Source: Fereydounia khargensis (lineage: Eukaryota > Basidiomycota > Ustilaginomycetes > Urocystidales > Fereydouniaceae). Taken from it: a DNA stretch of 64,000 nucleotides. Numbering within the stretch: the first letter of the stretch is position 1; every line of letters begins with the position of its first letter. The position numbers and the translations under genes are program-made. A model generated the notes under the pieces. That model was not told the origin of the DNA, did no database searches, and saw only the letters and a program-made list of their open reading frames with translations. This document shows, piece by piece, positions 34,918 through 46,225 of this stretch. Location: the NCBI GenBank assembly GCA_026413255.1, contig JAOCZO010000006.1, positions 471,139 to 535,138 on the forward strand, written 5' to 3'.

Positions 34918-36642
34918 GCCAACGCGACAGCATGGACAGATGAGAACGTTAGGCTCCGGCCGTTGCGGTCGTCTCAGCACAGTAGCAACTGTTGACGGCA
35001 ATTGTCGTGTGAGGCGCAACACCGTAACTTGATTTTGCGTGATATCAGCCTCGCCTCCAACGTTCCTAGCCACGGCTTGAACGCCTACAAAAACGAACCG
35101 AAAAGGCTTTGTCAGGCAACGTGGCCAGGCCTCAAGTCGTCTCCCAACCCCTCATTTCGGCCAGACAACCGGAATCGCTTTCCGTTCCAGCGATGTGTAC
35201 CGCAAAGCTTGGTCGGCTGATCCGATCCGGACGGCTCTCTCTGCCGTAAGAGCAACCTCCTTTTCAATTAATTAGAGACTTGCTAACCGAGCCTGCTGAA
35301 TACAATACTGCACTCTTACAGTAGTCTGTGAGCAAACAGTGAGCGAAAAGACGCCCCGCAGAACAGCGGCCCAGTTGCAGTCACGGTAGTTGACCGTTCT
35401 TGGGTAACGTATTTTTGGAACAGAGCGCCCGGCTGCACGTCTGTCTAGCCTGCCTGCGCACGCGACGACTCGGAATGATTTGGACGGGCAGCACGCGAGC
35501 ACGCATGACGCCTCTGTTGATCTTGCCTGCCTGCCAGCCTGATCCCTTTTGTGGGGTGTGCTGGCCAGCTGCCGCTCGCGCTCCAATCACGTTTTCATCG
35601 TTTCCCTGCACTGTTCTTCTAGCTAGCCAAAGCGGGAACGCTTGGCAAGACAAGGGTCAATCACGCAAGCCCATCAGTCTTTCTCGTTTCCATCGATACG
35701 GCGCCGGTTTTGCTCTTGTCACAAACTATAAGTTAACCGTGTTGACCTAGATTGAGAGCCTCTAGGGAGACGAAGAGGAAAACAAGGGGCGTTAAAGGGG
35801 CGCTGGAAAGAGGGTCCGCGCCCCGATGCGAGCGGAGAAAAAAGAACACTGCAAGGTAATACAGGAGTAAACGAGGAAAAATATGCCGTTCGGCACGGCA
35901 ACAACAGAAAAGAGCACAGGGGGAAGAGAGGGAAGAGTGCAGGGCGGGGAAGGTTGGGGTTGCGACAGAGCGTTCAGCTGGCTAGCCACCTGGCCTGCGC
36001 CGGGCAGGCGGAGTTGAAACCATCTCGACCCAGGTGATCTGTTTACAGCATACGGTGCAGTACAGTACTGTACTGTGATACTGTATCTGTGCTGCACAGC
36101 TCTCCAAGCCAGCAGTCCTGGCACACTAGAAGCAACACGGCTCTGTCAGCCTTCATCTCCTCCTGCATCGGTCTTCTTTCTGTTTCTCCCTTCCTCGTCT
36201 GCGCTGCTGGCCTTCTGGGTCTCCTTTCCAGCTCCTGAAACATAGTGACAAACCCGCCCCACCTCGCTTTCGACGCTTCCTCAGCGCCGCGCAGCTAAGC
36301 CAAATTGCAATCGTATTTTGTCATGACATTGTGACTATAGCAGCGGCACTTTCCATTACATCACAATGTTGCTAGGCACGAGCTCGCCCTCAAAACACTG
36401 ATAAGAAGAACATATGAAGTGATTCCCTTATCCCCGAGCCCTAAAGTATCTCCCGACCCTCCAACATAGAATCACCTAGCACCGCCTCATTCTGTGACAG
36501 CACCCAACTTCTCGTCCGCTCCCTCTTGATCTTCACTTTACTTAAAGACCTCACAACCTTGCCTACTCGCCAGCGTTCACCCGAACCCCTAACAAACATC
36601 GACTTGTACATCAGCGACCAGTTACAGACCCTTCGGTGCAAG

Positions 36643-38170
36643 ATGCGATTGTCTTTGACTCGTTCTGTAATTGCCTTCGGCCTATCCTGCCTTGCTTTGA
36701 CAGCGGGTAGCGGCGTGCAGGCTCAAGGCTCTTCTACGGGCCTCACGGCGGACCTCAAGTGCAACAATGTACGTGGTGACCTGCTTGTGCTCCTGGCCCT
36801 GGGTCGTGGAATAGCAGCTTATCTAACTCACCCACTCTCGCACTTTGCCTGCAGGCCCTATGTCTTCAAGTCATCTACAGCGCCTCGGAGCGGATGTACA
36901 ACATGACGATGACCACGAGCGGTGGCGGCGCTCCACTCGGCTGGCGCGCCGTGGGCACTGGCTCACGCATGGCCGGATCAAACATGATGGTAGGTCACAG
37001 GTCCTCATAGAATCCGACATAGCTCCTTGCTAATGAATGTGACCCAATACCTCGTCCCGGTAGATTGGTTGGGTCAACTCTGATGGAAGCGTCACCATGT
37101 CGCAACGTACTACCTCGTCTGGCCATAACGACCCAACAACCTCGATTCAGGCGCAGGCCGCTATTCAAAACTCTGCCAACACTTTCTCCAATAGCAGTGG
37201 CACCTCGTGGTCTTGGTCATTCCCACTGTCGTCATCCGACCCGACTCCTTCGTCCAGGACGTCATTCATCTGGGCTACGAACCAGAGGAACAGCCCCTCT
37301 TCCAGCAGCAGCAACGCCAACATCCGAGAGCATACTGACTATGGTCAGATTTTGCTGGACTTGACAAAGGCGTACACCCTACCAAGCTCGGGATCGTCTG
37401 GAAGTACCACGGTGACCACTCCTGATACTGTCGCTCCCGGCTCGGATGCGCAAGACCCGAGCTTGATGATGAACAAGTACAACAGGATGATTATTGCGCA
37501 CATGGTCTTCATGATCCTCGGCTGGCTGGTTCTCGCCCCGGCTGCTGTCCTGTTGGGACGCTGGGGCCGAACAGTTTCACCTTCCTGGTTCAAGCACCAT
37601 CGGAACATTCAGTTTGTCGCGGCCATTGCGGTTGTGATCGGCTTTGTGGTGATCGTGATTGAGACGAGCTGGCACGAGGGCGGTCACTTTGAGTCGAAGC
37701 ACGCCAAGGTCGGACTCGCCATCTTCATCATCCTCTTTGCGCAAATTGCGCTCGGCGCGTTCGGTCATCGAACTCAGCGCTTCCACGCTTTGAGGATCAT
37801 CCACGTTGTGCTTGGCCTGATTGTGATTGCCGCCTCGTTCTGGAACACGCTGGAAGGCCTGGAGCTCTGGCCGTACAACACTCGCAACTGGCCAAAGTAC
37901 GTGATCATTGCTTGGATTGCGGTGGTTGCTGTTGCCTACCTGGCGGGTCTGGTGATGCTGCCTAAGGATGTTCGACAGTGGAAGGCAAGCAAGCAAAACA
38001 AGCTTGGCGGGCCAAGCATGATTGCACTCAACGACGCCTCGGTGATGGGCACCAAGACGTCCTCGAATGATGGTCACCAAGATGGCGGATACACGGATGG
38101 CTACCAGGCTGGCTACCAGAGTGGCTATGGCGGTGGAGCTGCTTCCCAGCAGGGCTACCGTGCAGCTTGA
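36643..38170 (+). CDS. DOMON-domain plus cytochrome b561 membrane protein
   Basis: Three exons, 36643-36768, 36855-36989 and 37064-38170, all in phase 0, give 455 residues. A signal peptide (MRLSLTRSVIAFGLSCLALTAG) leads into an extracytoplasmic DOMON-like domain with MYNMTMTTSGGGAPLGWRAVGTGSRMAGSNMM and IGWVNSDGSVT. A Ser-rich linker follows. The b561 core begins with IIAHMVFMILGWLVLAP. His residues placed for haem are seen in AHMVFM, KHHRNIQ, KHAKVGL and RIIHVVLG. The tail is Gly/Tyr/Gln-rich. The architecture matches fungal secreted-face redox proteins such as CDH-like cytochromes and ferric reductase-related FRRS1-type proteins; the electron partner is unknown. Confidence 0.85.
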
Positions 38171-39034
38171 GAGATGAGTCCTGGCGACCATTGACAGCAG
38201 AAAATGAAGAAATGCAAGGCAGTGCACCGTTTGGCGCTGTCCTGATGTCTGATACTCGGGTACGTTTACGCTTGTACATACGAAGAAGACTGTTTGTGAT
38301 GATCAGAATTGTACATTTACGGTTTCACGATGACGTGATCAGGTCTGTGCCGTTGTGACCTCCAAGGGCCGAGCGAGGAGTATCTCTGGGGCACATGGTC
38401 CGAACTGCGAAGGGTACATACTGTACAGTAGCTTGGGTGTGCTTGATGTTGCTGCTCGCACTCGGCTTTTGTTTGCTGGCCATGCGGTCGCTTGACAGGC
38501 GAGGGAGGAGGTGAAGCGAAAAAGAGAGGTTGGCACTGAGTGCTACTCGTCGACACGCGCTGCCTCAAGCACAGGCCACCAAGGTAAGGTACAGTAGAGT
38601 GAGCTGAGTCTTGCGAGTCATCCCTGCCCCGCACTGCAGTACAGTACGGTACTGACTGGCTTTTCTCACTCTATTGCTAGGTGACAGACACGCTTCTTCA
38701 CTGAGAAGTGCAGTAACTTGACTCGAACGCACAATCTTGCATCCCGGGCATTACGGCGATCTTGCCCTTCTCCACATCTGCACAGCGCCAGCGCACGACA
38801 AGGGTCCGAGATGCTTTTGCATTGCTCTACATTTTGCCACCTCGCTTCAACCCCTGGAGGTCGCTTGACCGACCAGTGCGCCAGCAAGAGCGACAGGGAG
38901 ACTCTCCGGGGTCGGTAATCTCCTTCTCTCCATTATAATGCGGGGAGCGGCCACCTCTCCATTCTCTCGCACCATCTCGACCATCTTCCGTTCCTCTCAC
39001 AGGTGTGCGACGGTGGCCTCAACCACACCTAAAC
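38171..39034. other. Intergenic region
   Basis: About 860 bp without a gene. GTAC motifs occur at 38412-38422, 38588-38594 and 38637-38652. A TATAAT-like site lies near 38934, about 100 bp before the GH43 start. Confidence 0.5.
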
Positions 39035-41146
39035 ATGATCCATCAAATCCAACATCGCCTCGTTGGGCTTCTCGGTCTTTGCAGCTTGGCCACTGCAGCC
39101 GCGGCCACTCTCAGCCCCGACGTTGCACCGCTCGAGTACTATGAGAATGACGAGGTTGTTGCAAGCAACGCTACCTTCTTCAACTCGGCCTCTCAGCCTG
39201 GTGCCGACACCTACGCTATTTTCGACTCTTCCTCTGGACAGTACTATGCCTACTCCACCGAAGGAGCCGACGATGGCTGGCACTTTGCCATCTACCGCTC
39301 TCCTGACCTCGCTACCTGGGAGCAGGTTCCCGGAGGAGCTCTGCGACAGTGCAACAACAATAGCCAGCCTCCCTCCGGCCAGATCTGTTGGGCCCGCGAC
39401 TGGATCTGGGCACCCGAGGTGTACCACAACGAAAAGACTGGTGTATGGTTCATCTTTTTTGCCGGCCGCCTCCGCCAAGACCTTACCGCTGAATGGTTCC
39501 GCTACAGTGCATTTGAGGAGCCAAGCAAGGTGAGTGCTGACTCGACATTCCCCAAATCAAAACAATTGAGAGAGACGAGACCAAATCGTTGCACCAATCT
39601 CACAGATCGGCGTTGCCGTCAGCAAGAGCCCAGAAGGTCCTTTCCAAGAGATCGAGCCGCATCCAATCGAGTACTATCCTTTTGACCCGGACTATCATGA
39701 CGTGAATCTCATCATGGATGCCAGTCAGACCAAGCCACCCCCAACCCGCCAAGAAGGAAGAACCGCCCCACAGGGTATCTTTATCCCCACCATCGACCCA
39801 AACGTCTATTTTGACCTCGATGAGCGCGTCTATCTATACTACTCTCGCAACGCCTACCGCAACTGGGTGTGGGATACACATGGCCTCGGCAAGTACATAG
39901 AGTGAGTACTGCCCTTTCAGCGACGAGATTCGCCGGTGGCAACTTGCTCAACCACAGTTCTCAGGGAGTCAAACATCCTTGCCGTCGAGCTCAACCGTGA
40001 CTGGTGGGACGATCCTGAGGGGCGTACCATGCCCACGATCGTGGATGCACAAGTAGATGCAAACAAGGAGAAAGCCGTGCCACTTCCTTCTAACATTACG
40101 AGTTACAATGCCACGGGCGAGGTCAAGGAGCCAAAGAGGAAAGAGTGAGTGTTACTGTCGTCTCGCGGCAAGCTCGGACCTGCGCGAGGGATGTTGACCT
40201 TCTTGTACAGCGGGTGGAGGACTCTCATCTCGTACAATGCTGATCCTCAAGAGTGGGAAAACTACCACGTGGACGACTATGCCAAGGTGAGTTTGTGTTC
40301 AAAGAGGTGAATGTCAGGCTATCGTAGGAACAACTAATGCCGCCTCCCTTACGCACGAACCCCCAGTTCAATGGGACGCGCAAAGACCGACGCTGGAGCG
40401 AGGGAAGCACTTTGCTTCGACGTAACGGCGCTGACGGCAAGCCGCTCTATTTCATGACATACAGCTGCAACAACTTTGAAGCATCGCGCTGTGAGTTCCA
40501 CATGACCCGTGTTTCAACGTGGTGTCCCCCTTCGGTCGCTTACAACAAGTGCTCGCTTTCAGACGGAGTTGGATATGCTACAAGCCCATCCCCACTTGGT
40601 CCATTCACAAAGGCGGGAGAGAATCCGGTACTATCGCAAAAGGCCGACACGGTACCTCCAGTCTACTCTGTCGGGCACGGCTCTGTAGTCGCGACCTATG
40701 CCGTGCCGCCTGCCAACGTAATGACCAAGCCGCTTGGGGTCCAAGATGTGACGCATTACACGCCGCCCTACGGCAGTGAGCTATTCTACGTGCACCATGG
40801 GCGAAACAGCACCGAGGCGGCCAGGACTATCTACACGACGCGCATGAGCGTGGCTGAGGCAGAGGGCAAGATCAAGATGGAGCTCACCACAGCAGACCAG
40901 CCAGTTGCCAACGGCGTGGCTCCCTACCGCATTGAAATCGGCCGCGAGGGAGGAATGAATGGCTCGCCACCGGCCCAAGTCTTTTCCGCTGCTGGTGCGC
41001 GATTTGACCTGAATCAGCCAACCAACCGCATTGCGTACGTCGATGACGGGGATGGCGCCAAGAGAGCCAGGTATGAGCGCCTGAAGGTCGATGGCAGCTG
41101 GGCTCCCGTGTTCCAGAACGGTCAGCCTCTCACTGTGCACGATTAG
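39035..41146 (+). CDS. Secreted glycoside hydrolase family 43-like protein
   Basis: Five exons (39035-39529, 39606-39901, 39965-40144, 40211-40286, 40367-41146) give 608 residues. The signal peptide is MIHQIQHRLVGLLGLCSLATAAAA. Repeated blade-like motifs suit a five-bladed propeller: YAIFDSSSGQYYAYSTEGADDGW, RDWIWAPEVYHNEKTGVWFIFFAG, DPNVYFDLDERVYLYYSR and GHGSVV. The WAPEV block, with its acidic residue, is typical of GH43/GH62 arabinofuranosidases and xylosidases. Substrate preference cannot be read from the sequence. Several NxS/T sites suggest glycosylation. It would act on plant cell-wall arabinan or xylan outside the cell. Confidence 0.8.
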
Positions 41147-41455
41147 TCACGCCGAGGGCTGTTGTTGAGAGTAATCAGTCATTATAGGGCTTTGAATGCC
41201 AGGACACCTCGTGTGGTTCATCGTGCAACACTTTATGGGCTGTACGGGCTGTTCGATATCACCTGAGACCTGAGCGGTCGACTGAGCATTTTGTTTTGGG
41301 CTGCAGCTGTCATGCATGTCATCATTTACGGCGGCTGTGTAGGTGTGCACTTCCGAAACAACATAAACCAAAGGGTGAAGCGTCGCAACTTGCCCTCTCT
41401 TCCTTAGACCTCCATTACGCTTTAGCTCTTCTTCTCAACCTTGCCTCTAGCAGTG
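41147..41455. other. Intergenic region, GH43 to MDR gene
   Basis: About 310 bp between tandem genes; nothing recognisable beyond presumed terminator and promoter. Confidence 0.5.
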
Positions 41456-42535
41456 ATGCGCGGAGTGATAGGTTCTCAAGCGTCAGCGGCGGTGTCAGAC
41501 GCACTTACCGAGCCCAAGGTCACATCAAGTAAGGATATCAAGGTGCGCGTACACGCCGTCGCACTCAACCCGCCTGATGCGTTCATGCTTGAACGCATGC
41601 AAGCCAGCGAGATCCGAATGGGCTCTGACTTTGCTGGCGTGGTGGAGGAGGTGTACGACCAAGGCAGTGGCCGGATTAAGGTCGGAGACCGAGTCTGCGG
41701 GATGGTGAGAGGCAATGTTGACACCGAATCGGGTGCCTTCGCCGAGTCGGTCGTCACTTGTTCCAAGCTCGTGGTCAAGCTTCCCGACCACATTGACTAT
41801 GAGCATGGCGCGACGCTTGGTATGAGTCTTTGGACTGCTATCCAGGCGTTGTTCCTCAAGGATCTACTACTCTCCTTTCCCGGGAAGACCAAAGAGGAGC
41901 CGCTTCTAATTTGGGGAGGCGCATCGGCCGTAGGGCAGTTTGCCATCCAGCTTGCCAGCCTAGCGGGGTACCATGTCTTGGCAACTTCGAGACGAGGGCA
42001 CTTTGCGCACTTGAAGAGTCTTGGTGCTCGACAGGTGTTCGACTACCGATCTTCTCAAGTATCTGAAGACATCCGGCACGGCGCACCGGAACTTGTCCAT
42101 TGCCTGGACTGTGTCTCGACTGCTGGTACTATGAACCAGTGCATCAAGTCTCTGAATCCCAAAAAGAACGTCATTCTCCAAGTCGTCCTACCACCCTCAA
42201 GCTCCTTCCATAACCCGTCTCCCGCACGGATCCAGATCGCATTCGCGCTAGTACACACAGGTCTCGGAGATCCGATCCCATGGGCATCGTATCTCTTTGA
42301 TCCTGTTCCCACCCATGAGGAGTTGGAACGTGACTGCAACAAGGCAGCAAAGTGGCTTGGTTTTGACCAAGGTATTCTTTACCCGCTTCTGAGTGAAGGC
42401 AAGATCAAGCCTCTACCTGTGACCAGAGAGGCAGGCGTTGGTCTGGATGCAATCCCGAACGCGGTCAAGGCAATGGCATCCGGGTCTATCCGAGGAAAGA
42501 AGCTCGTAGTGAGCAAGGTGGCCTCGACACGATGA
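41456..42535 (+). CDS. Medium-chain dehydrogenase/reductase, zinc-independent enoyl-reductase type
   Basis: A single exon of 359 residues from the ATG at 41456; the longer frame starts with TTG. The catalytic-domain opening VRVHAVALNPPDAFML is followed by GSDFAGVVEEV and GDRVCGMVRG. The nucleotide-binding motif is LLIWGGASAVGQFAIQLASLAGYHVLATSRR. The Cys/His zinc ligands of alcohol dehydrogenases are absent. The overall pattern matches fungal trans-enoyl reductases and quinone-oxidoreductase-like MDRs. It is the first of four closely packed genes and converges on the SelA-like gene, with 72 bp between the stops. Confidence 0.85.
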   Translation: MRGVIGSQASAAVSDALTEPKVTSSKDIKVRVHAVALNPPDAFMLERMQASEIRMGSDFAGVVEEVYDQGSGRIKVGDRVCGMVRGNVDTESGAFAESVVTCSKLVVKLPDHIDYEHGATLGMSLWTAIQALFLKDLLLSFPGKTKEEPLLIWGGASAVGQFAIQLASLAGYHVLATSRRGHFAHLKSLGARQVFDYRSSQVSEDIRHGAPELVHCLDCVSTAGTMNQCIKSLNPKKNVILQVVLPPSSSFHNPSPARIQIAFALVHTGLGDPIPWASYLFDPVPTHEELERDCNKAAKWLGFDQGILYPLLSEGKIKPLPVTREAGVGLDAIPNAVKAMASGSIRGKKLVVSKVASTR

Positions 42536-42607
42536 GCTACTGTATGTACTGTAGGAATCAGCTTTCAAACATCGCCCTCTTGGAGAGGACATCTCTATGT
42601 ATTGTCG

Positions 42608-43711
42608 TCAACATCTCATGTCCAAGACTGCCTTGCGTATGCGGTTGATTATCATGTCTACTTCGTCATGGTCTAGCTGGACCAATTCAAACGACATTTC
42701 CCCTTTCGCCAGGCGGTCGTCAAAGAACCAGATGGGGGGATCACCATGTTTGAGGGCATGAGAGAGCCTGTGTGCGCTGACTCCGGGACTTTCTACGACC
42801 AGAATGGGCCGGGAGAAGGGAAGCTGCGTTGGATCTGGGTCTAGTCTGACTTGAATACCTGGCACATTGGCGAGCTTAGCAGCAAAGAGGTTTACCTTGT
42901 CCTCTTGTTTGGCTTTCCATCGGGGCAGGTCAAGCTCGAACCTCTCCTGCAGGGCAGCTAGGACACCGACAATGGCCTCCTTGCTAGCCTTCATGCCTCG
43001 GCCGATCCCCTTGGCCTGGCTCTTGACACTATCGATATAATGCCGACTGCCCACGATCAGACCTGCTGTTGGAGAGGCAAGGTACTTTTGCCCACTGAAG
43101 AGGACCAGATCAGCATAGGTGTCGCGGCAGATTTGGCCGGCACGCAGATCTTGTGCTGCGGCGTCGATGATAGCGGGTACGCCAGCCGCATGAGCCGCGC
43201 AAACCGCCTCAGGGAGAGAGACAGGAGAGGTGAGATCAGTGAGGCGCGAGGCGACGAGAAGAAGACATGCTGCGTCCGGATGTGCAAGTCCCCGAGCAAG
43301 AGCAAGCTCCTCTTTCGTGTCTACGACGAGGGGCTTGGCGCCGGCAATACGTATGGCTTGAAGTATCGAGTGACCATAGTTGACAACATGCGCAGCAGGG
43401 ATGACGACGCGGCTGCGCATTCCAGGCAGCAGCTGTGGTAACGCCGCGATGCGCTCCATGTCCGAGCCAGCCAAGACGGCAGCTACAGCAACAGTGATGG
43501 AAGCAGCCGTGCAATTGACCATGGTACCTGCCTGAGCGCCACTGAAGCGAGCCAGCTCAGTGTCGACTGCATCGTAGAGCTCGTCCATGACATAGTATTG
43601 TGATAGGGCTTTCGAAGCGCTCTCCGCCACGCTTGGGCTGCTGCGAGACACACCGAGTGGGGTGAAGGTCCCGCGTGCGTTGATCAGCTGTGTAAAGCGA
43701 CGGGCTGACAT
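42608..43711 (-). CDS. SelA-like PLP-dependent enzyme (COG1921 type)
   Basis: A single exon of 367 residues from the ATG at 43711. The start (TQLINARGTFTPLGVSRSSP) and the ELARFSGAQAGTMVNCTAASI block match the SelA / D-glucosaminate-6-phosphate ammonia-lyase family. The PLP lysine is probably K209 in DLVLFSGQKYLASP. IIDAAAQDL holds the cofactor Asp. Eukaryotes do not use SelA for selenocysteine, so a small-molecule lyase or aldolase-like reaction is more likely. Close relatives that I know are mainly bacterial, with scattered fungal copies. Intronless, as are its three neighbours, unlike most of the window. Confidence 0.82.
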   Translation of the reverse strand: MSARRFTQLINARGTFTPLGVSRSSPSVAESASKALSQYYVMDELYDAVDTELARFSGAQAGTMVNCTAASITVAVAAVLAGSDMERIAALPQLLPGMRSRVVIPAAHVVNYGHSILQAIRIAGAKPLVVDTKEELALARGLAHPDAACLLLVASRLTDLTSPVSLPEAVCAAHAAGVPAIIDAAAQDLRAGQICRDTYADLVLFSGQKYLASPTAGLIVGSRHYIDSVKSQAKGIGRGMKASKEAIVGVLAALQERFELDLPRWKAKQEDKVNLFAAKLANVPGIQVRLDPDPTQLPFSRPILVVESPGVSAHRLSHALKHGDPPIWFFDDRLAKGEMSFELVQLDHDEVDMIINRIRKAVLDMRC

Positions 43712-44217
43712 GGTTTCCGCTTTGCAATGGTGATTGTACTTGACATTGTGTCCTTGTTGGATGCAGAGAGGTTGGAGGCCAAGGTGTGAAGAAGTGGACT
43801 GCGCACAGACCAAGCAATATTACAACAGCCACAGCCTGAAAGGTAGATTTGTGACTTTGTCTTCCGTCCCAGAGGACGGAATTTTCCTCGGCATCTGTTC
43901 TTTGGTCTGGCCGGCAGAGTATGCTTTTGAAATCTCTTGAATGGGAAGCTGCGCGCAGCCTGGGTTGGCGTTGGTGGAAATGGTCGAGTCAGTTGGTCAG
44001 TTTGAGACTGTAGAGGTGCAATGCCTGCAAACCCGATCCCGCAAATCCGATACCGCACAGTACAGCAGGGCGCGTATGGAAGTATGACAGACGCCGACCC
44101 GCCGACCCGCCGACCCTATCGTGCAGACAGATGTGCGGTTTACGCTCAGTCTCTTGTTTCCTGTATAAGAAGCCGCTCCAACAGTCATATAATCGCCTCT
44201 GTCTCTGATATCCTGAA
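43712..44217. promoter_or_regulatory. Divergent promoter, SelA-like / PaiB-like
   Basis: 506 bp between divergent ATGs. It contains a short CCGACCCGCCGACCCGCC repeat (44095-44112) and a GTACAG motif at 44059. Confidence 0.55.
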
Positions 44218-44964
44218 ATGTACCTCCGATCAGTCCACGCCGAAAACTCGCTGCCCGTGTTGCAGCAGCTCGTCAGGGACAACCCATTGGGCATCCTGAC
44301 GACTGCCCTTGCCAACTCCAAGTATCCCCTGATCCAGGCCAGTCACATTCCCTGGGTACTAGATGTACCGACTGCGGGGCACGCGGATCAATCGACCAGC
44401 CCGGGAGTACTTCGGGGTCATCTGGCGCGAGCAAACCCCCAGGCCAAGGCTTTGATTGAAGCAGCTCAGGCATCCGCAGATGGACGTACCCTCGACACTG
44501 AGGTCATGGTACTCTTCCACGGCCCTGCTCACAGCTATGTGACGCCCAAGTTTTACGTGTCCACCAAGCCAGATACGGGCAAGGTAGTCCCCACCTGGAA
44601 TTATGCTGCCGCGCAAGCCTATGGCCGCATAACAGTCTACCACGATACCTCTGACGCACGCTCTGACGCATTTCTGTCCAGCCAGATTGCGGACCTGTCC
44701 GAACAGCAGGAGCGTGCCATGGGATTTGAAAGGACGTGGAAGGTATCTGATGCACCGGGCCGCTACATTGATATGCTCAAAAAGGCTATCCTTGGTGTCG
44801 AAATCCAATTAGACCGACTCGAGGGCAAGTTCAAGATGAGCCAGGAGCTCTCGCCTGCCGACCGCGAGGGTGTGGTTCAGGGATTCAAGCAGCTTGGCAC
44901 TGAAACCGGAGAGGCCGTGTCTCAGCTTGTACAAACGTGCTCTCCTCTAGGTACTACAGCCTAG
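44218..44964 (+). CDS. PaiB-like FMN-binding protein (FMN_bind_2 family)
   Basis: A single exon of 248 residues. The start MYLRSVHAENSLPVLQQLVRDNPLGIL, the LRGHLARANPQ block, VMVLFHGPAHSYVTPKFY, VPTWNYAAAQAYG and the C-terminal MLKKAILGVEIQLDRLEGKFKMSQ are all hallmarks of the PaiB split-barrel family. In Bacillus PaiB pairs with PaiA. Biochemical function in fungi is not established; an FMN-binding or negative regulatory role is inferred. Its 3' end lies 77 bp from the stop of the PaiA-like gene. Confidence 0.92.
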   Translation: MYLRSVHAENSLPVLQQLVRDNPLGILTTALANSKYPLIQASHIPWVLDVPTAGHADQSTSPGVLRGHLARANPQAKALIEAAQASADGRTLDTEVMVLFHGPAHSYVTPKFYVSTKPDTGKVVPTWNYAAAQAYGRITVYHDTSDARSDAFLSSQIADLSEQQERAMGFERTWKVSDAPGRYIDMLKKAILGVEIQLDRLEGKFKMSQELSPADREGVVQGFKQLGTETGEAVSQLVQTCSPLGTTA

Positions 44965-45041
44965 TTACCGCAACCAGCAATCTTCAATCCATGTCTCGTT
45001 CCACAGCATGTGCTGTAATCTATGACAGTATTGTTGCGGGT

Positions 45042-45617
45042 CTATTGAGGAGGTACGTTGAGTGGTTTCTGCAGGATCCAATCAGTCTGAACGCAAGAGC
45101 CCATTACAAAGTCATGCTCTCCTACGCGTTCAAAGCCATAGCGCTGGTAGAAACGCTGAGCTTTCACGTTCTCTTCCCACACGCCAAGCCACATGAGCTT
45201 AAACTTGGGCGTAGCGTGCCGGATGGCACGCTGAAGGAGTGCCGAGCCGATCCCACTGCCGTGACTCTGGGAACTGGTGTAGATGCGCTGAAGCTCAACA
45301 GCCTCACTGGCAGGGAGCGTGATGCACGGCTCGCTGGATCCCTCTGTGATCTGGACAAAGCCAAGCAGGCTGCCCCCTGGGTCCTTGGCAAGGTAGAACG
45401 TGTGGGCCTTGTCCTCAAGCTGGGACTGGATCCTGCTCACCGAGTAGGAGGTCTGCAAGTACTTTTGCAAGTCCTCAGCCGGCATCGAGTGTGCAAACGA
45501 TTTGCTGAACACCTCGGCACCTAGCACAGCAATTGCACCTGCATCCTCAGCGGTACCCGGCACGATGCTCCAAGAGGATTGCTTGGCCTTGGCGGTCTGC
45601 GTTAGGTCAACTGGCAT
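45042..45617 (-). CDS. PaiA-like GNAT acetyltransferase
   Basis: A single exon of 191 residues from the ATG at 45617. GNAT motif A is present as LQRIYTSSQSHGSGIGSALLQRAI, with the acetyl-CoA loop SHGSGIG. MWLGVWEENVKAQRFYQRYGFERVGEHDFVMGS is characteristic of PaiA-type polyamine N-acetyltransferases, as is the N-terminal DLQKYLQTSYSVSRIQSQL. Bacterial PaiA acetylates spermidine and spermine; that substrate is inferred. It lies tail to tail with the PaiB-like gene, preserving the bacterial partnership in a different orientation. Confidence 0.9.
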   Translation of the reverse strand: MPVDLTQTAKAKQSSWSIVPGTAEDAGAIAVLGAEVFSKSFAHSMPAEDLQKYLQTSYSVSRIQSQLEDKAHTFYLAKDPGGSLLGFVQITEGSSEPCITLPASEAVELQRIYTSSQSHGSGIGSALLQRAIRHATPKFKLMWLGVWEENVKAQRFYQRYGFERVGEHDFVMGSCVQTDWILQKPLNVPPQ

Positions 45618-46225
45618 GGCAGGGCAGAAGGATCAGCTGGCAAGCTTCTTCCGTTCCGTTCCGTTGCAGTGACGCCTTAGCTTACCTGTCATTGAAGAGC
45701 GTCAGAGATGGTGAATTGGCGCAAGCAAAGGCAAGTCCGGTGGATCCGCGTTCTTTTTGAGTGCTTCTCGGTCGGGTGGGTGTTCCGGGTAAGCATGACG
45801 CGCTGCTGACAGCACTGTTCTTCATCCTCTACACACTGTTCACGCTCCTCACAACATGCCCAACTGCGCGCGTAGTGGACCCTGAGACAAGTGACTCGTG
45901 TCGCAATACAAGTACTGTATCACACTTGTCACTGAACTAAACCCCGAAATTTCCAACACGCTCGAGCTGAGCAGCGTTTGCTGGACCCTTTCCGCAATGT
46001 CCTGCCCCTACCCTTCCTTCGCAAGACCACCATGCCCCTCTCATGTCACTTGCTTCGCTTGCCACACTTAAGAACCTATCCTCGTCCAGTCCTTGTCTGC
46101 ACCAGGCCTATTAGAATGTATGACACGCCTTCGTTTGACCGGAACGGATACAACATGCAATTCGGATCAGACCACAATAGACTAACTTTAGTGAGATCGC
46201 TTGAGCTGGATGCGCGAGCACCTCC
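45618..46225. other. Intergenic region before the small-secreted-protein island
   Basis: About 600 bp without a gene. One GTAC motif at 45910. CCGTTCCGTTCCGTT short repeat at 45648-45665. Confidence 0.5.

Larger units (their letters stand above)
33165..36642. other. Gene-poor stretch of about 3.5 kb
   Basis: No confident gene. It contains tetranucleotide repeats, GTAC motifs at 36058-36082, and a weak candidate frame at 34627. It marks the shift from the conserved core to the more accessory right half. Confidence 0.5.
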
